A DNA stretch of 18,514 nucleotides from JAXGPP01 sp964436865 (GTDB lineage: Bacteria > Planctomycetota > Planctomycetia > Pirellulales > Thermoguttaceae). Both the position numbers and the translations under genes were made by a program. The notes under the pieces are model-generated. The model did not search any database, was not told where the DNA came from, and saw only the letters and a program-made list of their open reading frames with translations. This document shows, piece after piece, positions 1 to 7,055 of the stretch. The stretch lies in NCBI GenBank assembly GCA_964436865.1, contig CAYTFK010000123.1:1-18514 (forward strand), read 5' to 3'. Numbering within the stretch: position 1 is the stretch's first letter; the number at the start of each line of letters is the position of its first letter.

Positions 1-985
1 CATCTCCGCTCCACAGCTCGTTTGCGTCCCCACCGCTGATCGCGGCCACGGTGTCGGCGGCCAAAGCCACACCCTCAAGCCAAAGGACCTCGTAGCCTCC
101 GAACAGAGACCAGTGCTCGGTGAGGCGATAGTTGGCGTTCAACCCGATCTCGCCCAGGAACGAAGTGCGTCCGTTGGTAGCGGTGCCCTCAAGCTCGAAG
201 TAAGTGCCTTGTCCGCGCATGGTCGCTCGGGTGTGCGTTCCGTAGATGCCTGCCTTCAGAAAACTATCGATGTTCAGACGTCCGCCACGATCCCAGAGGA
301 CGGCGTCGGCGCCGAGTTGAAACCCGTACAAGTAGTTGCCTGTACGCGCATCGAGCGACCCTTCAAGGTCGGGGCTCCATGCCTCCGCGGCGATTTCCTC
401 GTGGAGTTCTACCCAACGGAAGCCAGCCAGGAGACGGATCTGGTCGTTCCAACGCCGCTTGAGGTTGAGTTCCGTGCTGTAGAGTTGCGATTCATACTCG
501 GCGGCGGCCGTGTCGAAATAGTCGTTCGGGGAATCTGACACCAGCGGAACGCGAAGATTTCCCGGATCGGACAAACTGCGCGCCGCACTCCAATCGACGA
601 CACTGAAATGCGCGAGGCCTATTTCCCAGCACGAGTCGAAACGCCTTGCGAGCTCCACTCGCGGCCCGGCAGCGAAACCGAGATCGAAATCGGCGACGTT
701 GACCAGTTCTTCATCGGTCGTTCCATCCTCGACCAGCAGAGCCCTCTTCGCCGCGGACCGATGGAGGATGATCGCCCCGGCGCTCGCCGTCCAGCCGCAT
801 GAGACCGGAGCGCAACAGACGAATCCACCATCGCAACCACCGCAGCCCGAAGCGCTCGGAGCTGCCAGCGGATCGTGCGTCGGAGCCAGGGCATTCTCCG
901 GGCCAGCCTCCTGGGCAACGACGGCCGCCGCATGAACCACGAGGATCGCCACGGCAACATGCAGAATCGACCTCGCTCTCGACAT
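1..985 (-). CDS. BBP7-like outer-membrane beta-barrel protein, 3' truncated by window edge
   Basis: The gene runs off the left edge, leaving 328 complete codons. The start is the ATG at 985-983. Residues 1-24 form a signal peptide: SRARS, then a hydrophobic run ending AAVVAQ. A short Cys/Gly-rich stretch follows (GCGGCDGG, FVCC). The remainder alternates short amphipathic strands and acidic loops, with aromatic strand ends typical of barrels, for example NANYRLTEHWSLFGGYEVLW near the visible end. This pattern matches the planctomycete BBP7 family of outer-membrane proteins, known from genome annotation rather than biochemistry. By inference it sits in the outer membrane; whether it is a pore or a surface protein cannot be told. 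A GAGGG ribosome-binding site 6-10 bases before the ATG lies in one arm of an inverted repeat (992-1040). The C-terminal strands that would settle the family lie outside the window. Confidence 0.75.
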   Translation of the reverse strand, partial: MSRARSILHVAVAILVVHAAAVVAQEAGPENALAPTHDPLAAPSASGCGGCDGGFVCCAPVSCGWTASAGAIILHRSAAKRALLVEDGTTDEELVNVADFDLGFAAGPRVELARRFDSCWEIGLAHFSVVDWSAARSLSDPGNLRVPLVSDSPNDYFDTAAAEYESQLYSTELNLKRRWNDQIRLLAGFRWVELHEEIAAEAWSPDLEGSLDARTGNYLYGFQLGADAVLWDRGGRLNIDSFLKAGIYGTHTRATMRGQGTYFELEGTATNGRTSFLGEIGLNANYRLTEHWSLFGGYEVLWLEGVALAADTVAAISGGDANELWSGD

Positions 986-1397
986 CGTAGCGCCCTCGCT
1001 CGTCTTTGACTGCTGCGGTGGTGACATCCGTAGCGAGGGCCCATCTCCGAAGGAGTCCCCTCTCACTCTCACATCGGAATCACCATGCGAAAAGTCGCAT
1101 TTGCGGCTCTCCGGCCGCACAGACAGCCAAGGCCAGCGCATCTTTCCCAGAATCGGCGTCTTGCCGTTGCGGCCATGTCGCCGGAGCGGGTGAGCAAAGA
1201 GGCTCCCCGCACAGCATCACCGGGCGGACGGCCGGGGGCAACTCCGCCTTCCGTTTTGCCCGAGCCAGATAATTAGAAGAAGCAGCGGCCAGGATGGCGA
1301 CCGCTGGAAAAAGGGGCAGAAGGGGATTAATGGCCGATGGGCCAGGTCCCCATGTCAGCAAGCGCTCAGAACACCACACATCGTTTGGGGGAGCGGA
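986..1397. other. Non-coding gap between two minus-strand genes
   Basis: This 412-base gap separates the small secreted protein (stop at 1398) from the barrel gene (start at 985), so it should contain the barrel gene's leader and perhaps its promoter. I find no protein-like reading frame. Visible structure: the 9-base inverted repeat at 992-1040; a tight hairpin at 1085-1100 (ATGCGA, loop AAAG, TCGCAT); and a 6-base inverted repeat GGGCAA/TTGCCC near 1236-1262. None is followed by a T run, so none is a clear intrinsic terminator. The length leaves room for a structured leader, but I recognise no known riboswitch. Confidence 0.4.
992..1040 (-). promoter_or_regulatory. Inverted repeat covering the ribosome-binding site of the barrel gene
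   Basis: Perfect 9-base arms GCCCTCGCT (992-1000) and AGCGAGGGC (1032-1040) flank a 31-base loop. In the minus-strand transcript the start-proximal arm contains GAGGG and ends seven bases before the ATG at 985. If the stem forms, the ribosome-binding site is paired. The arms are seen directly; a regulatory role is inference, and the long loop lowers confidence. Confidence 0.35.
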
Positions 1398-1700
1398 CTA
1401 TATTCGAATGCCTTCCTTCGCCGCGCGCAGGATGAGGCCGCGTTTGAAGTATTGGAAGCGGTGGTCTGGCTTACGGCGGGCCCACAAAAGAGTGCTTTCG
1501 ACGAGTGACGCGGGCAACTGTCCCTCTTCCACCATGGTTACCACCCTGTTGATAAACCCGTTCTCTTCGGGGGTGGCTGTGCCGAGGACGGCTTTCATCT
1601 GCTCCGCAGAGAGTTTTGTCTCTTCGGCCGTCGCGATAGCGGTAGCCACGACGGCGGCAAGAACGATGCAAAGTACTGTGGCGAAGGCAGTTCGGGCCAT
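1398..1700 (-). CDS. Small secreted hypothetical protein (100 aa)
   Basis: The protein has 100 residues. Residues 1-25 are a signal peptide (MARTAFATVLCIVLAAVVATAIATA) followed by AEE, so the mature part is about 75 residues and probably periplasmic or exported. The mature part starts mostly acidic and turns basic: LSAEQMKAVLG, then GFINRVVTMVEEGQLPASLVESTLLWARRK, then a basic, aromatic end HRFQYFKRGLILRAAKEG. It resembles short uncharacterised exported proteins I associate with planctomycetes; I know no function. The ATG at 1700 is well supported by GAGG seven bases upstream. It lies upstream of the barrel gene on the same strand, 412 bases away, which is too far to assume one operon. There is no Cys, so no lipobox or disulfide. 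Confidence 0.72.
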   Translation of the reverse strand: MARTAFATVLCIVLAAVVATAIATAEETKLSAEQMKAVLGTATPEENGFINRVVTMVEEGQLPASLVESTLLWARRKPDHRFQYFKRGLILRAAKEGIRI

Positions 1701-2035
1701 GTAAATACCTCGTCGATCAGGTCGTCGCGCCGGTCAGAAAGGGGACGATCGGCTTTCGTGACGGGCTTGTAGACCAAGCAGCCGCCGGCCGCAAGAGCAG
1801 TAGTCCCCACACCCCTCAGTTGTATGGGAGCATACGATCCGCGCTTACGAAGAACGGGTCCGGCTCGCGCGACCACACCGCGTCTGGAATCCCCGAATGC
1901 CTGGTGAGCAGAAACATCCTTCTGCGAGGGCAATTCACGCTACAATAAACGCTGCGATAAGGTGCGGGGGGCAGGCCGCGGCACTGCTTCCCCCAACCGC
2001 GGTTCCACAGTAATTCACTGCCAGCCACGCGATCA
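1701..2035. other. Divergent intergenic region with possible promoter elements
   Basis: These 335 bases separate two divergently transcribed genes, 1398-1700 on minus and 2036-3859 on plus, so promoters for both should lie here. On the plus strand TACAAT at 1941-1946 is a fair -10 box, but I see no good -35 box 16-18 bases upstream. No ribosome-binding site is evident before the ATG at 2036. No open frame here has a protein-like composition. Confidence 0.35.
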
Positions 2036-3859
2036 ATGAGGCTTCACGTCAGCTTGCTGATTGGGATCGGCGTTGCCGCCATGGTCGCGGTCGGGCCGCG
2101 GCTTCGGGCTGAGGAACCCGGCAGCGTGCAGGCGGGCCAGGAAGCCCTGCGGCACGAGTTCACTCGGCTGATCGAGGATCTCGATTCCGATCACTACGAA
2201 ACGCGGCGCGAAGCGGCCCGAAGGCTCGAGGCGGTCTCCGAACGGAAAGAAGCGGCTCCGCTGCTGGCGGCCGAAATCCAGCGAGTTCTCATTTCTACCG
2301 CTGTTTCCTTTGAGGTCCGGCAACGGCTGGAGCACCTCCGAAACCGCCTGCCAGACACCCCACCGGCGCCGGCCCAAGAGGCCGCCGAGGAAGAACTCGA
2401 CGAACTGGTGACGCAGTTGGGAGACGACTCGTACGGATCGAGACTGGCGGCCCGGCGACGACTGGAATGGCTGCTCACCAATCCAGGCTTGGGCGGCCCG
2501 ATCATGTTACGGCTCAAACGCCGCCTGGACGGTGGTGAGCTTCCGCTTGATCTGGCCCAGTGGCTCGAACCGCTCTACGATCGGGCGCGGGGAGCCTGGC
2601 TGTCGGGCGACCCGGACTTCGCGGGCTTTCCGCCCGTTCAACCGGAGCAGATAGTCCGCTGGGTCGCCGAGTTGGCGCAGCCACCAGACAGGGGTGCCGA
2701 CGCTGTCAATCGGCGCGTCGAGGTGGCCGAGCGCGAACTGGCCGATGCCCTGGCCCGCGACGAATGCGTGGAGCCGGTGAAGCACGCATTGCAGCAGCGG
2801 CTGGCGCAGGGTGATCTCGACGCCCGGTCGAAGGATCGTCTCCAGAAGCTGATCGATCTCACCCAGCCGGCAATGGTCGCGGAGTACTGGCAGGACTGTC
2901 GCCACGTGGGAAGCCAGCACTTGCTGGTCAACGTGCCGAGCCTCAGCGAAGGGGCCAGCCGTCCGAGCCACTTCGACCGCATCGACGAACGGACGGCCAA
3001 CTGCGTGAGCGGACAGAACCTGGTGCCCGGTGAATACCCTGTGGGCGTCGCCATTCCGCACCCGCGGGTCGATGCGGCCGTGTTTCATCTCGTCAACCTG
3101 CCCACGCCGCGCCGCCGCATGGCCTACGAGTACCTCACGGCCTACGACAAGCAACTGCCGGGGGCGGAATCGCGGCGTCTGGCCGCCTTGAGCCGCCGGA
3201 CGTTCGATCGTTGGCTGGCCGAGAAACACGTGATCACCGACAAGGAGCTGCGCGCTTTCCAGACGCTCGATCCGGCCGAGATTTCACGTTTCGCCGCGCA
3301 GTATTTCCTGGTCGTGGACGATCGGCCGCTTCCCCGGCTCGACGACCGTTACACGACCGGCGCGAAGACCCTGCACGGAGCGATTTGTGACTTCCTCATC
3401 CGTCGGGGGACTCGGGATGTGATCGACGGTCTCACCGCGGCGATCAAGCAAGACCGGTTCTTGCCGCTGGAACCGCCGTCGCCCGCCGGGTTGCCTTGGA
3501 TCGCGGCCCTCGCGGTCGCCGAGCGCGATCCGTGGCCGGGCGTGGACACATGGCTGGCAGGCCTGCTTGACCGGGACGAACCGCTCGGCAGCCCGAGCCA
3601 GGCAGCGCCAAGCGACGGCGACACTCCGGCATCCGCGCCCGAGCAAATCCAGGCAACGCTGGGCGCCACGGCGGCCGGCCTGCTGCTGAATCGCTGCCAT
3701 CAGGATCCGCAGCCAGCCGGGCTCGAAGCTGTCGATGAACCGGCCCTGGAAGAAGTGGAGTTGATTTTCTACCGCTTCGCGTCGCCGGCGGCCGGCGAGC
3801 ACGTAAGACGTTGGTGGACCGAACAACGCCACTCGCTGGAGACGGAGCCGGCAGAGTAG
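2036..3859 (+). CDS. Secreted HEAT-like repeat protein (607 aa), function unknown
   Basis: The protein has 607 residues. Residues 1-25 form a signal peptide (RLHVSLLIGIGVAAMVAVGP, ending RLRA before EEPG), so it is exported. The N-terminal third carries two related helical units: LIEDLDSDHYETRREAARRL near residues 45-64 and LVTQLGDDSYGSRLAARRRL near 122-142. The pattern, an acidic turn followed by R-x-x-A-x-R-x-L, is that of HEAT-like repeats in planctomycete secreted proteins and implies a helical scaffold for protein binding. The central and C-terminal parts are rich in Arg, Asp and Pro, with no catalytic motif or metal site I recognise. The ATG at 2036 is chosen because it starts the signal peptide; it has no clear Shine-Dalgarno site. 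The gene converges on the protease, with 66 bases between their stops. Confidence 0.75.
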   Translation: MRLHVSLLIGIGVAAMVAVGPRLRAEEPGSVQAGQEALRHEFTRLIEDLDSDHYETRREAARRLEAVSERKEAAPLLAAEIQRVLISTAVSFEVRQRLEHLRNRLPDTPPAPAQEAAEEELDELVTQLGDDSYGSRLAARRRLEWLLTNPGLGGPIMLRLKRRLDGGELPLDLAQWLEPLYDRARGAWLSGDPDFAGFPPVQPEQIVRWVAELAQPPDRGADAVNRRVEVAERELADALARDECVEPVKHALQQRLAQGDLDARSKDRLQKLIDLTQPAMVAEYWQDCRHVGSQHLLVNVPSLSEGASRPSHFDRIDERTANCVSGQNLVPGEYPVGVAIPHPRVDAAVFHLVNLPTPRRRMAYEYLTAYDKQLPGAESRRLAALSRRTFDRWLAEKHVITDKELRAFQTLDPAEISRFAAQYFLVVDDRPLPRLDDRYTTGAKTLHGAICDFLIRRGTRDVIDGLTAAIKQDRFLPLEPPSPAGLPWIAALAVAERDPWPGVDTWLAGLLDRDEPLGSPSQAAPSDGDTPASAPEQIQATLGATAAGLLLNRCHQDPQPAGLEAVDEPALEEVELIFYRFASPAAGEHVRRWWTEQRHSLETEPAE

Positions 3860-3925
3860 TCCGCGAAACTGCGGGCAGAGAAGGGTGAGAGTGCGCCCTG
3901 CCGCGCCCGAAAGTCGCCGGATAAG

Positions 3926-4987
3926 TTACCGCTTCGATGGCTTGGCGGGAGGCTGGCCGGCGCCGAGCAGTCGCATGGCATGGAAGAGAATGGAAAACCC
4001 GCCGATGAAGGCCAGGATATTCTTGATCTGATCCAGCCGCGTCGGGCCGGCGGTCGGCACCAATTGGACCGACGGGCCTGCCGCCGGCAAAGCGCCTGCG
4101 GGTGAGGGTACCGACGGTGGAGCGGTCGGTTCCAGCGGCGCGGTGAGATCGGCAGCCGCGGCAAGGCCGCCCGGGCGCGAAGCGAAATCGGTTTCGTCCG
4201 GCGGCGGTGCGGCCGCCGGTCGCACGCCGGCGATCGCCACGGTGACTTCGGTGGGGGGCGGAGGCAGCGCCAGCGGCGCGGGGGCCTGCGCCGGTTCAGG
4301 GGATGACGCCGCCACCGAACCGGGCCCGCCGGCAATCATCGCCTCGCTTGGTTCAAGGCGTCGAAAGTCTGACATCAGCGGCATGAGAAACTGCCGCACG
4401 CGGCCGCTGAAGCTCCCCGAGGTGCGACCGAACGACGCTCCGAACAGCACGCCCGCCAACTCTCCCCGCTGGTTAAAGATGGGCCCGCCCGAATCGCCCT
4501 GACGTGCGCCAGCCGAGAGTTCGACCATCTCAAACGGCAAGTTGCGGCCGGGCGAGAGGTACTGTGTGCAGCGCCCGGTGGCTGTGCGGTAGTTCCCGCT
4601 GCCATAGCCGGCGATCGTCAGACTTTCGCCAAGTTGCGGAGCGGCAGCCGAGAGCGGGACCGGCTGCACCTCAGGCCGCCAGATGGCAAGCGCAGCCAGA
4701 TCCCAATCGCGGTCCGTCTTGAGCACCGTCGCGCCGGAGCGAAAGCCGTCGGGAAAGACCACGATGATCTGGCCCGTGGCGTCGCGGACGACGTGCCAGT
4801 TGGTGATCACCAGGCCGTGTTCCTGGCTTGTGGCCACCAGTGTGCCGGAACCTAGTGAGAAGCCGTTTCCTTCGGGCGCAATGACCCGCACCACCGCCGG
4901 ATGCGGCGTTTCGGGCCGGGACAGGAAACCGGCTTCGCAGACGGCGGTCCAACTGAAGACCACAGCCAGGCTCAGGAGGGCTCTCAC
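3926..4987 (-). CDS. Membrane-anchored trypsin-like serine protease (S1 family)
   Basis: The protein has 353 residues from a GTG at 4987, which yields a clean signal peptide (VRALLSLAVVFSWTAVCEAG). Longer in-frame extensions place unconvincing sequence before this signal. The catalytic triad is complete: His65 in ITNWHVV, Asp96 in DRDWDLAAL, and Ser166 in GDSGGPIF. The spacing and the LGSGTLVA motif fit HtrA/trypsin-like peptidases. There is no PDZ domain; instead a Pro/Ala-rich linker of about 110 residues leads to a C-terminal hydrophobic helix (ILAFIGGFSILFHAMRLLGA) with a basic tail. I infer a protease domain outside the cytoplasmic membrane, tethered by its C-terminus, acting in protein quality control or processing; the substrate is unknown. 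It follows a 40-codon gene by 13 bases, so the two are probably co-transcribed. Confidence 0.88.
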   Translation of the reverse strand: MRALLSLAVVFSWTAVCEAGFLSRPETPHPAVVRVIAPEGNGFSLGSGTLVATSQEHGLVITNWHVVRDATGQIIVVFPDGFRSGATVLKTDRDWDLAALAIWRPEVQPVPLSAAAPQLGESLTIAGYGSGNYRTATGRCTQYLSPGRNLPFEMVELSAGARQGDSGGPIFNQRGELAGVLFGASFGRTSGSFSGRVRQFLMPLMSDFRRLEPSEAMIAGGPGSVAASSPEPAQAPAPLALPPPPTEVTVAIAGVRPAAAPPPDETDFASRPGGLAAAADLTAPLEPTAPPSVPSPAGALPAAGPSVQLVPTAGPTRLDQIKNILAFIGGFSILFHAMRLLGAGQPPAKPSKR

Positions 4988-5000
4988 GCCGGGGACGACC

Positions 5001-5123
5001 TTACTTGGCCGATGAACCTCGCTCGCGGCGCCGCGCTTCGTTGGCGGTAATTCGCCGGAGTAGTTCGCGCCGCAGGCGTTCCAATTCGGCTTGTCGGGGG
5101 GGATCGGTCTTCGCAGTGCACAT
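5001..5123 (-). CDS. Small basic protein (40 aa), probably co-transcribed with the protease
   Basis: The proposed 40-residue product starts MCTAKTDPPRQ and continues as one charged helix, AELERLRRELLRRITANEAR, with a basic end. Its heptad-like Leu and Arg spacing looks like a real short helix. The stop lies 13 bases before the GTG of the protease, which suggests one transcript. The ATG at 5123 has only a weak purine stretch (AAGAAG) directly before it. An in-frame TTG at 5225 abuts the stop of the RHH-like gene and would add 34 residues, but that extension looks unlike protein. I recognise no family. It could be a small accessory protein or chance. Confidence 0.42.
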   Translation of the reverse strand: MCTAKTDPPRQAELERLRRELLRRITANEARRRERGSSAK

Positions 5124-5225
5124 GTTCTTCTTGATGTCTGCTGGAACAAATGCCGGCACGCCGCGGTGCTGATCCGTCGAGTGCCGGCTACGCTTCGCTT
5201 CGTTCCTTTCCAACGCGAAATGCAA

Positions 5226-5471
5226 TCAGGCGGCGATAGGTCGGCCGCCTCTCAGGTCCTCGTCGCGTCGAGGAAAATCGCGCCCCTGGTGGTAAGCGTC
5301 TTTCAGACGCCGCAGTTCCGCCCGGAAGGCGTCTTCGACGAACCGCGTCAACGTCAGCCGCACTGGGTACCCCCCCAGGAAGACGGTCGCGTCGCGTGCC
5401 TCCTCCAACAGGTCGACGGGCAAGTACAGCGTTGCCCGGACCTTGATCGAAGCAGCGGCGCGGCGTTCCAT
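5226..5471 (-). CDS. Ribbon-helix-helix-like DNA-binding protein (81 aa)
   Basis: The protein has 81 residues from the ATG at 5471, which has GAGAG four bases upstream. Residues 9-19 (IKVRATLYLPV) fit the beta strand of a ribbon-helix-helix fold. Helix one follows (DLLEEARDATVFL), then a turn with GGYPVRLTLT, then helix two (RFVEDAFRAELRRLKDAY). The tail is basic and polar (RRDEDLRGGRPIAA). This layout resembles RHH antitoxins and ParG-like partition or repressor proteins; the family match is inference, since such proteins are short and diverge quickly. A perfect 15-bp palindrome lies 34-48 bases upstream of the start, as expected for autoregulation. No toxin-like gene is paired with it: the downstream neighbours are a 40-codon gene and a protease. 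An alternative ATG at 5498 (nine more residues) lacks a ribosome-binding site. Confidence 0.68.
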   Translation of the reverse strand: MERRAAASIKVRATLYLPVDLLEEARDATVFLGGYPVRLTLTRFVEDAFRAELRRLKDAYHQGRDFPRRDEDLRGGRPIAA

Positions 5472-5504
5472 GGTGCTCTCTCGCAGGGGTGCCGACATTT
5501 CGTC

Positions 5505-5519
5505 AAACGTCTGACGTTT
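5505..5519. promoter_or_regulatory. Perfect 15-bp palindrome, candidate operator
   Basis: AAACGTC (5505-5511), one T, and GACGTTT (5513-5519) form a perfect inverted repeat with 7-base arms. It sits 34-48 bases before the start of the RHH-like gene, where a repressor would act. The one-base centre makes it unlikely to be an RNA hairpin. Assigning it to the adjacent protein is inference. Confidence 0.5.
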
Positions 5520-5683
5520 CGCCCAAAGAGGCATTCGGCGAACCGACGGCTCCAGACTGAGCTTTCCTCCTGCCCCCGGGCGGTCTTTGCGCTTTCGGCC
5601 GGGTCTTCCCAACCGGAACGCACGGCACAACAGCCAGGACTGACGCTGGATTCACCGAGGGGGGAGTGTTGGCCCACGGCCGC

Positions 5684-6808
5684 TCACGACTCCCAATCCC
5701 GGCGCAACTCGGTCGACGAAATGTCTTCCCGGAACCTCTCGCCGGGCACTTCCCGACTGGCCGAACAGAGCGGCTCGGGAAGCTCGATCTGCGAGAGGCC
5801 CACGAACCGGCCGTCCTGAGCGCGGCCGAAGACGAGAAAGCGGCAGCCACGGGCGACGATCTGCTCGATCGCAGCGCGGCAGGCGGCGTCGCTGCCGCCG
5901 TAATACTTCGGGTTGGCAATGCGGCGAATCGTGTCCACGCCGACCACAAACGCCGCGCCGGGGAACAGTGCCGATTTCTCTTGAAATGTTGCCGCACGTG
6001 TGAGCCAAAGCGGATGATCGCCGAACTGGGCCGCGCGGCGTTCGATTTCCAGGTAATCGAGCGGCGGCTTGTCGACATTGAGAATGGAGATTTCGAACTC
6101 AACAGGGGCGGCAAGCATTTCGGCGGCGATTTCCGCCATGTGGCGGTGTCCGCCGTGCAACGGATTGAAAGCGCCGGGGAAGATCACGCGGCCTGCCAGC
6201 CGATTGGCGGCTCCGCAGTGACGGATTTTGTCGATCTGGCCTGAGAGCAGATCACGCCACGGTCCGGGGGCGGTGATCGACTGCAATACAACTTGCTCAC
6301 CGCCGACCAGTGGCAGTTCGAGCCTTTCATCGAGTCCGCAGGCCGCTGCAACGGCGTTCAACACCAGGAGGCTGGCAAGTTCTTCTTCCTCGTCGCGGCG
6401 CCGCTGCCCTTTGGCCAGTTCCAGGCTCCAGAGGTTCGTGATGGCGGCCGTCTGGAGGGCGACGTGCACACGATGAGCTCCGCGCTTCGGGCGGTCTGAC
6501 GCCAGGCTGGCAGTACAGCCAACTCCCGCCAGCGGACCGGCAGCGACGTACCGACATGCCCGGAGGTACGCGGCCATGGCCATCGCTCGAGCGCTCGCAG
6601 CGGAACAAGCCTGGTCCGGCGGACCGCCAAGCAGGGCAGTAAGCGAGGCCGCGGCGTAGGGAACCACGGCTTCCAGTATCGTGCGGGAAGCGCCCGGCAC
6701 GCGCAGCAGCGTGGAAATCGCGCCGCTGCCTCCCCCCGTGACCGCCAAGACCAATTGGCCGGTCGCGGCGTGAATGCGAGTAACGAAGTGGCTCGTGGAT
6801 ATGGGCAT
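5684..6808 (-). CDS. CinA-like domain fused to NadD-like nucleotidyltransferase
   Basis: The protein has 374 residues and two parts. Residues about 10-165 resemble the C-terminal domain of CinA/PncC (NMN amidohydrolase): VLAVTGGGSGAISTLL, a Tyr at 51 in VVPYAAASL, SAASARAMAMAAYL, and GVGCTASLASD. Residues about 205-374 are a cytidylyltransferase-like nucleotidyltransferase with FPGAFNPLHGGH (H218 and H221, the nucleotide-binding HxGH type) and a C-terminal ISSTELR (363-369), as in NadD and CoaD. Known family chemistry would be NMN to NaMN, then NaMN to NaAD, which suggests a pyridine-nucleotide recycling enzyme. However, the CinA part lacks the usual AESxTGG, YSNxxK and GIAGPxGG motifs, so it may be structural or act on something else. 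No signal peptide, so it is cytoplasmic. The ATG at 6808 lacks a clear Shine-Dalgarno site. Confidence 0.82.
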   Translation of the reverse strand: MPISTSHFVTRIHAATGQLVLAVTGGGSGAISTLLRVPGASRTILEAVVPYAAASLTALLGGPPDQACSAASARAMAMAAYLRACRYVAAGPLAGVGCTASLASDRPKRGAHRVHVALQTAAITNLWSLELAKGQRRRDEEEELASLLVLNAVAAACGLDERLELPLVGGEQVVLQSITAPGPWRDLLSGQIDKIRHCGAANRLAGRVIFPGAFNPLHGGHRHMAEIAAEMLAAPVEFEISILNVDKPPLDYLEIERRAAQFGDHPLWLTRAATFQEKSALFPGAAFVVGVDTIRRIANPKYYGGSDAACRAAIEQIVARGCRFLVFGRAQDGRFVGLSQIELPEPLCSASREVPGERFREDISSTELRRDWES

Positions 6809-7055
6809 GGCAGAGGGAACCGGCTTCAGGGGGATATCATCGCCGACTCTAGCCCTCCAGAGGGCCCAATCGAGCCTGTCACCCCCTCGACAGGAAGAGG
6901 TGGCAACAGCGCGATTCCGAGACAGCGCAAATTCGTCGAAAAACTCCCAAGATCCCTATGTCACCTGCGAATAAACCGAGGACTAGTGGCCGTAGCAGCA
7001 ACCAGCAAACCTATCGCACGCCCACCATCCAACCACTTTCGCGGAGGACTCAGAC
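6809..7055. other. Divergent intergenic region with two palindromes
   Basis: This 247-base region separates the CinA-like fusion (minus) from the coiled-coil gene (plus) and should hold promoters for both. It contains GCCCTC-CA-GAGGGC at 6852-6865, whose two-base centre suits a protein-binding site, and CCTGTC/GACAGG at 6875-6894 around an eight-base loop. I cannot assign -35/-10 boxes with confidence. A strong GGAGG precedes the ATG at 7056 by eight bases. Confidence 0.38.

Noticed and set aside
1190..1262. Possible riboswitch-like folding in a GC-rich leader
   Set aside because: Short complementary arms exist, but I could match none of the conserved cores of cobalamin or cyclic-di-GMP riboswitches.
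1080..1379. Minus-strand open frame of 99 codons in the gap before the barrel gene
   Set aside because: Erratic composition, no ribosome-binding site and no recognisable segment beyond one short hydrophobic run.
1595..1933. Minus-strand open frame overlapping the start of the small secreted protein
   Set aside because: It conflicts with the start at 1700, which has a good ribosome-binding site and signal peptide; its own composition is not protein-like.
2507..3229. Minus-strand open frame of 240 codons opposite the HEAT-like gene
   Set aside because: The plus-strand gene continues unbroken through it from a signal peptide; the antisense frame has no start signal or motif.
5001..5225. Longer TTG-start version of the 40-codon gene, directly after the RHH-like stop
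   Set aside because: The added 34 residues look random compared with the helical remainder; the TTG next to the stop could allow coupling but is not otherwise supported.
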